Of a DNA stretch of 64,000 bases, positions 47,749-55,805 are shown piece by piece. The stretch's first letter is position 1, and each line of letters opens with the position of its first letter. A program made the position numbers and the translations under genes. The DNA is from Pseudomonas syringae CC1557. Its GTDB lineage: Bacteria > Pseudomonadota > Gammaproteobacteria > Pseudomonadales > Pseudomonadaceae. The notes under the pieces were generated by a model, which worked only from the letters and a program-made list of their open reading frames with translations, made no database searches and was not told the origin of the DNA. Location: the NCBI RefSeq assembly GCF_000452705.1, contig NZ_CP007014.1:2790001-2854000 (forward strand). The letters run 5' to 3'.

Positions 47749-50700
47749 ATGACGACCATTGCAGAACTCGGGATCAAGGTTGATTCCGGCGATGCCGCGC
47801 AGGCCGCTACCGATCTGGACAAGCTGGCTGCCGCTGGCGGCCGGGCAGAGAAAGCCGCTGATGGGGTTTCCTCGGGCTTCGACAAAGCATCGACTGCGGC
47901 GTCGAGCCTGTCCTCGGCCGAGGGGAAGCTCAACGAAACTACGGATCAGGCGATCGCTCGCCTCACAGCTATGGCCAAGGCTTCGCTGGATTCGAGCGAG
48001 TACTACCAGCGCCTGACAACCAGTGTCACCGGAAACACGGCGGCTGTGGACGCCTCAAGCTCTTCTGCCAGCAGTCTGGCAGCGCTTCGGCGTCGATTGC
48101 AGGCTGATTCTGATGCCTTGGTGGGTTCAACCGACCAACTTGCTGAATCGACGAAGAAGGCAGCGGCCGCTACTGGCATTGAGGCTGAAGGGCTCCAGGC
48201 GCTTCTGGGTAAAATCAACCCGACGCTTACAGCGCTCGGCAAACTTGATGAGCAGCAGGCGCAGCTCCAGAAATACAAGAACGCCGGACTCATTGATGCC
48301 GATACATTCAAGGAGTACTCCACCCGGATTGACGCGTCCCGTCAGAAGCTTGGTGATTTCAGTGAGACGCTCAAAAAAACCACCTCATCGTCGGCCCAAA
48401 CTGAGCAGGCGCTGAAGCAACTGCCCGAGCAATTTACCGACATCTTCACCAGCATCATCGCGGGGCAAAGCCCGCTGCTGGTTTTGCTGCAGCAGGGCGG
48501 ACAGATCAAGGATTCGTTCGGCGGCATCGGACCAACGCTTGATGTGCTGGGTAGCAAGATCAAATCTATCCTCGGCATTGGTGGGACCGTTGGTGCGGTA
48601 GGTGAGGCGTTCGAGAGTGTTGGTACTGGTGCCAAAGCAGCGGCCGAAGGAGCTGAAGCGGCAGGTGAAGGCCTGGGCGCCATGGCCGAGGGGGCAAACA
48701 CGGCCGCTGACGCGGCGAAGAATGCCAAGGAGGCTGCTGGAGCACTGAACTCTGCAACTCCACCCCTAACCGTTGGGTTTGGTCTTGTAGTCACTGGCGC
48801 GGTCGCTGCTGTCGCAGCTATTGGCGCTTTGATCTACGGCTACAGCCAGGGCACTAAGGAAACTGACAACTTCAGCAAGGCGCTGATTCTGACAGGCAAC
48901 GTCGCAGGCACTACTTCCGCCAATCTGTCGGTAATGGCGCGGCAAGTGGCGGCGGTCAACGGGACTATTGGCGAGGCGGCTGCATCCCTCGCACAGATCG
49001 CGAGCAGCGGAAGTATTGCCAGCGGCAGTTTCAAGACTGTGGCCGATGCCGCTGCGGCAATGGAGGATGCAACTGGCAAGTCAGTTGAGAAGACCGTCGC
49101 TGAGTTTGCCAAAATCGGAAAGGACCCTGTTGCTGCCGCAAAGGATCTGAACGACCAGTACAATTTCCTTACTGCGTCCGTTTATTCTCAGATCGTAGCG
49201 CTTAAAGAGCAGGGCGACACCATTGGCGCTGCGAAGCTGCTGACCGACTCTTATGCCGATGCGATAAATGACCGCTCAGGTGAGATCACAAAGAATCTCG
49301 GCCTATGGGAGCGCGGATGGAAGGCTGTAGGTGACTCGGCAAAAGCAACGCTCGACTCGGTCAAGAACATTGGCAGAGAGCAGGACGATGCGCAGAAAAT
49401 CGTCGCGCTGCAGCAGAAGGCTGCCTATGCCCAAAGCCAGTTAAATTACGACCCTACAGACACCGATGCGGCTCAGCGCCTCGGCACCGCGAAGCAGGAA
49501 CTGGCGTTCCTTACCCAGCAGCGAGAAACACAGGCGGCGATCGCAGCCGCCAAGGGTAACGAGGCGCAGCGCCAGAAAGAGGGTATTGCTGCCGAGCAGC
49601 GTCTCAAGCTGATCAGTGATTCAAATCTTACCAACGCTGAGAAGCGCGACAAGCTGACTAAAGCCTACCTGCGCGATGTTGAGGTGCTGAAGAAGGCCAA
49701 CCCGGACGACCCCAAAGTCCAGTCTGACTATGTCGCCAAGACCCTGCAAAACATCAAGGACAAAAACAAAGACCCTGCCAAACCTGCTACAGCGATCGAC
49801 CTGACTGCATTTAACGATGCGCAAAATCAGCTGAAGTCGATCACCGGTTATTACGACGGCATCCAGAAGGAACTGGAGGCATCGCAGAAAGCTGGACTGG
49901 TGTCGGCCGAGTCCTATGCCAGTCAGCGCGCGGCGATCATCGAGCAGCAGAAGGGTGATGTCACGTCGACCTATGAGGCGGAGATAGCGGCTCTGGAAGC
50001 GGCTAAGGGAAAGGCCTCGACCAGCGCTGAGCAGCGCATCCAGCTTGACCAGAAGATCGCCGATGCACGCACCTCAATGGTGGAAGCCCAGAAGAAGGCC
50101 GATACCGAGCAGGAAGTTCTCGCTACGGCAGAGACGGGGAGGCTTGAGAAGCAGCGGCTAGCTGTTTCCGCCTACACCAGCGCGCTGGAGCAACAGGTCA
50201 AAACGCTACGCCAACAGGGGCAGCGCTCTGCTGCCACGCTCGGCATGGGTGATCGCCAGCGCGGATTGGCGGACCAGCAGAACTCTGTAGATGACCGGGC
50301 CAACCAGCAGAAGGTCGAGCTTGCCAACCAGTATGGTGACGGCTCGCGGGGCATGAGTCTCGACGAATACAACCTGAAACTGGCAGCGCTCAACAAGAAC
50401 CAGCAGGATCTGCGCGATACGGTTCAGGCCAACTACGACGACATGACCGTTGCCCAGGGCAGCTGGAGTGCTGGTGCATCGTCCGCCTTCCAGAACTACC
50501 TGGAGTCGGCGAGGGATGTCGCCGGGCAGACCAAAAGTCTGTTCACCAGCGCGTTCAGCAGCATGGAAGATTCGGTCGTCAACTTCGCGATAACTGGCAA
50601 GGGGTCTTTCTCTGACTTAGCCAAATCTATTCTGGTCGATATGGCCAAAATCGAAACGCGCAAAGCCAGCTCAGCCGTGCTAGGAGCCTTGTTTGGCGCG

Positions 50701-51213
50701 GCCACCAGCTATTTCGGCGGCGGAGCATCTACAGCAGTATCTGCGGGTTCAACGGCTGCGGGCTACAGCGACGCAGCGCTGAGCGGCTGGTCTGGGGTTG
50801 CGCAGGCGAAAGGCGGTGCCTGGTCCAACGGCGTGCAGATGTTCGCCAATGGCGCTGCGTTCACCAACAGCATCGTCAGCAAGCCGACGGCGTTCGGTAT
50901 CGCTGGTGGAGGTGTGGGAGTGATGGGCGAGGCGGGCGACGAGGCCATCATGCCGTTGACTCGCACGGCCGGCGGCCAGCTCGGCGTCCGAGCGCTGGGC
51001 GGAGGTAGCGGCGGCGGAAACAGCTATAGCTTTCCTGTGACCGTGCAAGTTGACGCCTCAGGGCAGGGTGGAGGCGGTGCTGATAATGCCCAGTCTGCCG
51101 AAGTTGCCGGACGTAACATTCAATCAGCGACCCGATCTGCTGCGGAAAAAGCCATCGCTACAGGGCTTCAGCCGGGTGGTTCTATTTGGCGAGCTATAAA
51201 CGGGAGAGGGTAA
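47749..51213 (+). CDS. Tape measure protein
   Basis: 1154 residues, the longest early-tail gene, immediately after the chaperones. Helical, Ala/Lys/Asp-rich coiled coils throughout; a hydrophobic segment near 345-370 (VVTGAVAAVAAIGALIYGYS); the C-terminal part contains FAITGKGSFSDLAKSILVDM and GVGVMGEAGDEAIMPLTRTA, lambda gpH-like. Its length sets tail length, here predicting roughly 170 nm at 0.15 nm per residue. Confidence 0.93.
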   Translation: MTTIAELGIKVDSGDAAQAATDLDKLAAAGGRAEKAADGVSSGFDKASTAASSLSSAEGKLNETTDQAIARLTAMAKASLDSSEYYQRLTTSVTGNTAAVDASSSSASSLAALRRRLQADSDALVGSTDQLAESTKKAAAATGIEAEGLQALLGKINPTLTALGKLDEQQAQLQKYKNAGLIDADTFKEYSTRIDASRQKLGDFSETLKKTTSSSAQTEQALKQLPEQFTDIFTSIIAGQSPLLVLLQQGGQIKDSFGGIGPTLDVLGSKIKSILGIGGTVGAVGEAFESVGTGAKAAAEGAEAAGEGLGAMAEGANTAADAAKNAKEAAGALNSATPPLTVGFGLVVTGAVAAVAAIGALIYGYSQGTKETDNFSKALILTGNVAGTTSANLSVMARQVAAVNGTIGEAAASLAQIASSGSIASGSFKTVADAAAAMEDATGKSVEKTVAEFAKIGKDPVAAAKDLNDQYNFLTASVYSQIVALKEQGDTIGAAKLLTDSYADAINDRSGEITKNLGLWERGWKAVGDSAKATLDSVKNIGREQDDAQKIVALQQKAAYAQSQLNYDPTDTDAAQRLGTAKQELAFLTQQRETQAAIAAAKGNEAQRQKEGIAAEQRLKLISDSNLTNAEKRDKLTKAYLRDVEVLKKANPDDPKVQSDYVAKTLQNIKDKNKDPAKPATAIDLTAFNDAQNQLKSITGYYDGIQKELEASQKAGLVSAESYASQRAAIIEQQKGDVTSTYEAEIAALEAAKGKASTSAEQRIQLDQKIADARTSMVEAQKKADTEQEVLATAETGRLEKQRLAVSAYTSALEQQVKTLRQQGQRSAATLGMGDRQRGLADQQNSVDDRANQQKVELANQYGDGSRGMSLDEYNLKLAALNKNQQDLRDTVQANYDDMTVAQGSWSAGASSAFQNYLESARDVAGQTKSLFTSAFSSMEDSVVNFAITGKGSFSDLAKSILVDMAKIETRKASSAVLGALFGAATSYFGGGASTAVSAGSTAAGYSDAALSGWSGVAQAKGGAWSNGVQMFANGAAFTNSIVSKPTAFGIAGGGVGVMGEAGDEAIMPLTRTAGGQLGVRALGGGSGGGNSYSFPVTVQVDASGQGGGGADNAQSAEVAGRNIQSATRSAAEKAIATGLQPGGSIWRAINGRG

Positions 51214-51524
51214 TGGCGTTTGATTACGATCGCAGCGAGCTTTTGATGTCGCTGACAGGTTCGATCTCTGAGTTCTTTTTTAGAGGAGTAACTGATGAAA
51301 CGAAAGCCGTTGAGCTCAGGGATAGATCAAGGGCAATGGGGCTCGCCATTGGGCGAATCCAAGCGGTAATCATGGAGCCTTCAGAGGTAAGTCCTGACAT
51401 ATATGGCGAAATTAAACGTCTGGAAAAACTGATTGGCGACTCTGTCGCAGACGGTATGAGTAGGCAGATTCAGCCTGGCAGTGAGCTTTGGAAGACGCTG
51501 CAGGGGAAGGCCGATGGCGATTGA
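51213..51524 (+). CDS. Small tail-region protein
   Basis: 103 residues starting MAFDYDRSELLMSLTGSISE, helical, AT-richer than neighbours. Its ATG overlaps the tape-measure stop (TAATG) and its end overlaps the gpM-like start. Not part of the minimal lambda tail set; could be an insertion or a small accessory tail factor. Confidence 0.65.
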   Translation: MAFDYDRSELLMSLTGSISEFFFRGVTDETKAVELRDRSRAMGLAIGRIQAVIMEPSEVSPDIYGEIKRLEKLIGDSVADGMSRQIQPGSELWKTLQGKADGD

Positions 51525-51852
51525 AACCTTTACCTGGCCTACCCAGCACGGAGACGCGCCCGATATCACTTATCGGGTGCGCACCTCCCAGTTCGGCAAT
51601 GGCTACAAACAGGATGTTGGCGACGGGCCGAACAACAAGGAGGACTCATACCCGATCACCTTCACGGGCACGAAGGAGAGAGTCTTGCAGATCATGGAAT
51701 TTCTCGATCGGCACGCCGGAGCCAAAGCATTCCTCTGGACCACGCCGCTCGGCCAGCTCTGCCTGTTCACCTGCAAAAATCCAGTGCCCACCCCGATGGG
51801 TGGCAGCGTATTCAAATTGACGGCCACGTTCGACCGGGCCTTCCACCCTTAA
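51514..51852 (+). CDS. Minor tail protein M-like
   Basis: 112 residues: ETFTWPTQHGDAPDITYRVR, SQFGNGYKQDVGDGPNNKED and AGAKAFLWTTPLGQLCLFTC match phage minor tail protein M. Part of the tail-tip complex with L, K, I and J. Starts inside the previous gene. Confidence 0.88.
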   Translation: MAIETFTWPTQHGDAPDITYRVRTSQFGNGYKQDVGDGPNNKEDSYPITFTGTKERVLQIMEFLDRHAGAKAFLWTTPLGQLCLFTCKNPVPTPMGGSVFKLTATFDRAFHP

Positions 51853-51861
51853 GGACATCTC

Positions 51862-52611
51862 ATGCCGTTGATTGCTGACATCCAGGCGCTTGAGCCAGGC
51901 AGCGAAGTGTTGCTGTTTGAGCTCGATGGGTCTGAGTACGGCGCGGACATTTTGCGCTTCCATGGTCACGCCATCCCGCACACTGCTGCTGAGCTGATCG
52001 CCGTCGGCCTTGACGCTGATCAGTTGCCGGCCAAATCGATCTGGTGGCAAGGCAACGAATATGGGGCCTGGCCTATGCAGATTGACGGCATTGAAGCCAA
52101 TGGAGATGGCACGGCAGTTAGGCCTACGCTTTCGGTGGGTAACGTCAACGGACGTATCACGGCGCTTTGTTTGGCATTCGAGGATCTGCTCGAGTTCAAA
52201 CTGACGATGCGGCATACGCTCGGCAGGTATCTGGACGCCGAGAACTTCCCTGGCGGCAACCCCGACGCTGATCCGACTCAGGAATCTATCGAGGTCTGGT
52301 ATCTCGATCAGAAAACCAATGAGGACGGTGAAACGGTCAATTGGGAGCTGGCCAGCCCGGGCGACGTCGGCGGCGAATCGATTGGCCGGCAGATGACCAC
52401 GCTTTGTCACTGGTGCCTCACTGGCGGATATCGCGGGCCGAACTGCGGATACACCGGGCCATATGTCGACAAAGACGGGCTGCCCACAGACGACCCCGAG
52501 CTTGATACCTGCAACGGCTTGCTGACCACGGGCTGCACCGCCCGATTCGGCGCAGGCAACGAACTCCCATTTGGCGGGTTTCCCGCCGTATCCCTGATCG
52601 CGCGGAGCTGA
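51862..52611 (+). CDS. Minor tail protein L-like (iron-sulfur)
   Basis: 249 residues. Cysteines 182, 185, 195, 217 and 225 (LCHWC, PNCGY, DTCNG, TGC) correspond to the C-terminal ligands that bind a [4Fe-4S] cluster in lambda gpL. The N-terminus (IADIQALEPGSEVLLFELDG) is the usual tail-hub domain. Forms part of the baseplate-like tip. Confidence 0.9.
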   Translation: MPLIADIQALEPGSEVLLFELDGSEYGADILRFHGHAIPHTAAELIAVGLDADQLPAKSIWWQGNEYGAWPMQIDGIEANGDGTAVRPTLSVGNVNGRITALCLAFEDLLEFKLTMRHTLGRYLDAENFPGGNPDADPTQESIEVWYLDQKTNEDGETVNWELASPGDVGGESIGRQMTTLCHWCLTGGYRGPNCGYTGPYVDKDGLPTDDPELDTCNGLLTTGCTARFGAGNELPFGGFPAVSLIARS

Positions 52612-52613
52612 CC

Positions 52614-53378
52614 ATGCTGAAATACATACTGGCGGCCGTGCAGGCGCATGCGGAGGCTGAGTACCCGCGCGAATGCTGCGGGCTGCTTCTGAGCGTGGGG
52701 CGAAAGCAGCAGTACTTTCCCTGCTCCAACACGGCGACCGATCCAAACGAAGAGTTCCGCATCAGCCCCGAGGATTACGCGGCGGCGGAAGATATGGGCG
52801 CCGTCATCGGCGTTGTCCATTCGCACCCGGATGCGACCAGCAGGCCTTCACCACGCGACCTGGCGATGTGCGAAGCGACGGAGATGCCCTGGCATATCTT
52901 GTCGTGGCCCGAAGGCGATCTGCGCACCATCGTGCCCACCGGCAATACGCCGCTGTTGAAGCGACCCTTCGTGCATGGTGCCTGGGACTGCTGGCAGGTC
53001 TGCGCCGATTGGTACAAGAGCGAGTTCGGCCTGGAGTTTGAAACATTCAATCGCACGGACGGCTGGTGGGAAAGAGCAGATGCGAAAAGCCTGTACGAAT
53101 CCAATTACGAGGCCGCTGGTTTCGTCCGGGTCGATCAGCCGCAGCGCGGGGATATGATCGTGATGGAGGTAGGGCGGACCAAGCACCCGAACCACGCTGG
53201 CATCTATCTCGGCGCGGACGCTTCGCTGACCGGTAAAGAAAGCGGGGTTTTCGGCCCCGGTCCTTTTCTGTTGCACCACCTGTACGGCAGACCGTCGGAG
53301 ATCATCGTTTTCGGCGGTCCGTGGTTGGACAGGACGCGCCTGATCCTCAGGCACAAAGATGCACAACCAACAACATGA
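52614..53378 (+). CDS. Tail tip assembly protein K-like (JAMM + NlpC/P60)
   Basis: 254 residues with two domains. The MPN/JAMM part has Glu20, His69-x-His71 and Asp82 (VVHSHPDATSRPSPRD). The NlpC/P60 part has Cys126 in WDCWQVCADWY and His194 in NHAGIYLG. It probably processes the tail or opens peptidoglycan during entry. Starts 2 bases after the L stop. Confidence 0.9.
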   Translation: MLKYILAAVQAHAEAEYPRECCGLLLSVGRKQQYFPCSNTATDPNEEFRISPEDYAAAEDMGAVIGVVHSHPDATSRPSPRDLAMCEATEMPWHILSWPEGDLRTIVPTGNTPLLKRPFVHGAWDCWQVCADWYKSEFGLEFETFNRTDGWWERADAKSLYESNYEAAGFVRVDQPQRGDMIVMEVGRTKHPNHAGIYLGADASLTGKESGVFGPGPFLLHHLYGRPSEIIVFGGPWLDRTRLILRHKDAQPTT

Positions 53379-53402
53379 TGCGGCAGGCCGCTGGAGAAAG
53401 GC

Positions 53403-53540
53403 ATGAATAAGGCAGTTAGTAGTGAAGCGTATAATTCGAGCGGTAAGCAGATGTGGATCTGCATGCCAGATGGCAGCTTTTTCATCAGCCAAAAGGCTGT
53501 TGATCAGACTAGCATCCAGCACTTGAAGCTTAGATCTTAG
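53403..53540 (+). CDS. 45-residue cargo peptide
   Basis: MNKAVSSEAYNSSGKQMWIC then a short strand-helix tail; GGAGAAAGG precedes the ATG. It lies between K and I where lambda has no gene, at the start of a small cargo cluster. Unknown function. Confidence 0.5.
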   Translation: MNKAVSSEAYNSSGKQMWICMPDGSFFISQKAVDQTSIQHLKLRS

Positions 53541-53790
53541 ATTCGGCCTGCTTCGCAGCAAATTCCTCATCAGTTAAAACAATCGGGAGATTTTTCCCCG
53601 GGAATACCTTGTTGAAAACCTGAAGGGGATAATAGTCACCGACCCCCTGTTCGCGGCAGGCGTAGATGGCAGCGCCAATCCGCGCTGCTGCATGATCAGG
53701 GCTGGAGGCAGCCTGAGTGTGCGCTAGAGCCAGCACCAGGCTAGTGAGTTGGGCAATTGCATGCTCAGTGCTTATTTCTGGTTGAGACAT
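53530..53790 (-). CDS. Small minus-strand cargo protein
   Basis: 86 residues starting MSQPEISTEHAIAQLTSLVL, helical, with AGGAG 8 bases upstream of its ATG. Longer upstream extension lacks a ribosome site. Convergent with the 45-residue gene (11-base overlap). Likely expressed in the lysogen; no family recognised. Confidence 0.6.
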   Translation of the reverse strand: MSQPEISTEHAIAQLTSLVLALAHTQAASSPDHAAARIGAAIYACREQGVGDYYPLQVFNKVFPGKNLPIVLTDEEFAAKQAESKI

Positions 53791-53872
53791 ATTTGAAGCT
53801 CCTTGCGTTATCCGCGCCGAAATTGGCGCTACCCCAGTCCTTGGGCTTACAGGCGAAGGGCTGGGAAATCCT

Positions 53873-54145
53873 TCAGCGTCTACCGGTTTTTTTCTCGATA
53901 GCTTTATTGAGCGCCGACTCGACAAAATCGTACGTTTGGCTATATGCCTCCATCCCAATCTCCCCCAGATGCTCTGTAGCAAGCCCGTCGTGTTGGGTTC
54001 GATTGAACTCGGAAGCCATGTGAGCAAGTTTGTGATCTGGGACCAAGTCAACCAGCACAGCGGCAAATGTTCTGAGAATTCCGATGGTGGCGCTTGTTAC
54101 GCCAGCCTGAGCGTCCTGAACCATTGCAAATTCTTCCGGATCCAT
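53873..54145 (-). CDS. Small minus-strand cargo protein
   Basis: 90 residues (MDPEEFAMVQDAQAGVTSAT ... ALNKAIEKKTGRR), helical, containing RTFAAVLVDLVPDHKLAHMA. Start chosen at the second ATG; the first is two codons earlier. Same direction as the preceding cargo gene and probably co-transcribed. Function unknown. Confidence 0.55.
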   Translation of the reverse strand: MDPEEFAMVQDAQAGVTSATIGILRTFAAVLVDLVPDHKLAHMASEFNRTQHDGLATEHLGEIGMEAYSQTYDFVESALNKAIEKKTGRR

Positions 54146-54300
54146 GCGCATCGCCTACAGGATAATGTGAGGCGCAAAGCTACTATGCCGATGGCGAGCC
54201 GCGTTACTGGTCATTCGACCACGCTGGATGGGTGGACAGTTCAAATGTGGAACCTAATAGTTGTAGGATCAGGCGGAACCCCACAACGGAAAGTATCACC

Positions 54301-54759
54301 ATGGATGATGAATGCGGATTTATGATTTTTGAGATCATGCCTACGGATCTTGAACTCGTGATCGAGCGATGGGAATTTGAAGGGGCGCTGTCTTGCTCTG
54401 TCAACGCCATTTATGACACTAAATATGCGGTGTTTCGTCATCAGGAGGGCGTGAAAGCTGTCGTCACTATTGACAAGTGGCTCAAGACCCCAGGGTCAGA
54501 GGGATTTTGGAGTTTCAGATTTTCATCTGCAATCTATGACGATGGAAAAAACCTTCCAATGAATACTCATTTTTCTGGGTCTAGGTGGCGGTCAAAGAGC
54601 CAAGTCAATGAGCTCAAAGATATTCTCGCTAACGTCGGCCTTGAGCGTATCAGGCCATCGCCTATGCCTCTAGAGCTTGGATTGAGAGAGGCAGCTTTAG
54701 CCCTTGCACAGAGGTTTGACGTAATGCCTGATAAGGTGAAAATTCAAATTCACAACTGA
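54301..54759 (+). CDS. Hypothetical cargo protein, 152 residues
   Basis: MDDECGFMIFEIMPTDLELV start, mixed alpha/beta with AVFRHQEGVKAVVTIDKWLK, ending KVKIQIHN. AT-richer than neighbours. It lies between the two minus-strand cargo genes and tail gene I, followed by a terminator, as expected of a moron. No family recognised; ribosome site weak. Confidence 0.6.
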   Translation: MDDECGFMIFEIMPTDLELVIERWEFEGALSCSVNAIYDTKYAVFRHQEGVKAVVTIDKWLKTPGSEGFWSFRFSSAIYDDGKNLPMNTHFSGSRWRSKSQVNELKDILANVGLERIRPSPMPLELGLREAALALAQRFDVMPDKVKIQIHN

Positions 54760-54762
54760 CTA

Positions 54763-54785
54763 AACCGCCTCCGGGCGGTTTTTTA
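54763..54785 (+). terminator. Terminator before tail gene I
   Basis: Perfect AACCGCC-TCCG-GGCGGTT stem followed by TTTTA; then GGAGAAACAC and the gene I start. Confidence 0.9.
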
Positions 54786-54801
54786 TTGCCCGGAGAAACA
54801 C

Positions 54802-55380
54802 ATGGCAGCCATTCATTACTCACCCATGACCACTATCAAGTTGTCGGGATCGCTGGCCCGCAAGTTCGGTCGTGTCCATCGCAGGCAGATTGACTCAGGA
54901 CAGACTTGGGAGGTGTTCAAGGCTTTGAAGGCGACCCTTGACGGGTTCGCGGATGAGATTCGCCGACTTGACCGACTGGGCATGCGATTCGCGATATTTC
55001 GCAACGGTAAAAACGTCAGTGAGAATGGCTTCGGACTCGGAGGTTCTCGCGAGGTCAGGGTTGTGCCGGTGCTGCAGGGCAGTAAGCGGGGAGGTCTGAT
55101 ACAGACTGTCCTTGGCGTTGTCCTGATTGCAGCAAGCTACTTTGGAGCGCCCACGGCCCCTGTGGGCTTTGCCTTGCTGGCTGGCGGCGTGATCCAGATG
55201 CTCAGCCCGCAAGCCTCAGGCATAAAGCAGAGCGCGGCTCCGGAAAACCAGCCGTCCTACGCTTTCGGCAGCGCCAAGAACACAACGGCCAGCGGAAACC
55301 CTGTTCCGATCTGCATCGGTGAGCGGCGCTGGGGCGGGGCTATTATCAGTGCAGGCATATACGCTGAGGATAAAACGTAA
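54802..55380 (+). CDS. Tail assembly protein I-like
   Basis: 192 residues. MTTIKLSGSLARKFGRVHRR, the ubiquitin-like N-terminal domain of lambda gpI, then a membrane-like Gly/Ala segment (VLGVVLIAASYFGAPTAPVG) and GNPVPICIGERRWGGAIISA. Assists assembly of the tail tip. GGAGAAA precedes the ATG. Confidence 0.9.
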   Translation: MAAIHYSPMTTIKLSGSLARKFGRVHRRQIDSGQTWEVFKALKATLDGFADEIRRLDRLGMRFAIFRNGKNVSENGFGLGGSREVRVVPVLQGSKRGGLIQTVLGVVLIAASYFGAPTAPVGFALLAGGVIQMLSPQASGIKQSAAPENQPSYAFGSAKNTTASGNPVPICIGERRWGGAIISAGIYAEDKT

Positions 55381-55381
55381 T

Positions 55382-55666
55382 TTACAGCTGAGATTGGCTT
55401 GGAGACGTGACCTTAAGCCGCCTCTTGAAACTTGATGTCCTTATGTATCGACCAAGCAACCAAAAGCCCCCGGCAACTACTATGCCGATTATTGAAAAGA
55501 CCAAGTCAGCAATTTTCTCACCGGATTCTTGAGCTGTTAGGGGAGCGTTTAACATGATCAACGAAGTAGCTATAAAACTCATTACGGCTATAAGCCATAG
55601 ATAAACTGACACCACATAGAAGGGTATCGACAAAACCGGGCGTATCCAGACGCGGGCCTTTCCCAT
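55382..55666 (-). CDS. Two-helix membrane cargo protein
   Basis: 94 residues, segments FYVVSVYLWLIAVMSFIATS and FSIIGIVVAGGFWLLGRYI, basic tail. It runs against the tail operon between I and J, its end 1 base from gene I. GGAAG lies 12 bases before the ATG. AT-rich. A lysogen-expressed membrane protein in the slot beside the host-specificity gene, reminiscent of exclusion genes. Confidence 0.6.
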   Translation of the reverse strand: MGKARVWIRPVLSIPFYVVSVYLWLIAVMSFIATSLIMLNAPLTAQESGEKIADLVFSIIGIVVAGGFWLLGRYIRTSSFKRRLKVTSPSQSQL

Positions 55667-55767
55667 AAGAAGAGACTTCCGTGATTCGTTAAGTGGGTGG
55701 GGCCCATGATAACCGTAATTTTTGCATCCCAAAAGCACGAATGATATCTAAACGCCATTGCCACATT

Positions 55768-55789
55768 CCGCCCGAGAGGCGGTTTTTTT
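55768..55789 (+). terminator. Terminator before tail-tip gene J
   Basis: CCGCC-CGAGA-GGCGG then TTTTTTTA, followed by GGAGAAAAGC and the J start. Confidence 0.9.
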
Positions 55790-55805
55790 ATGCCTGGAGA
55801 AAAGC

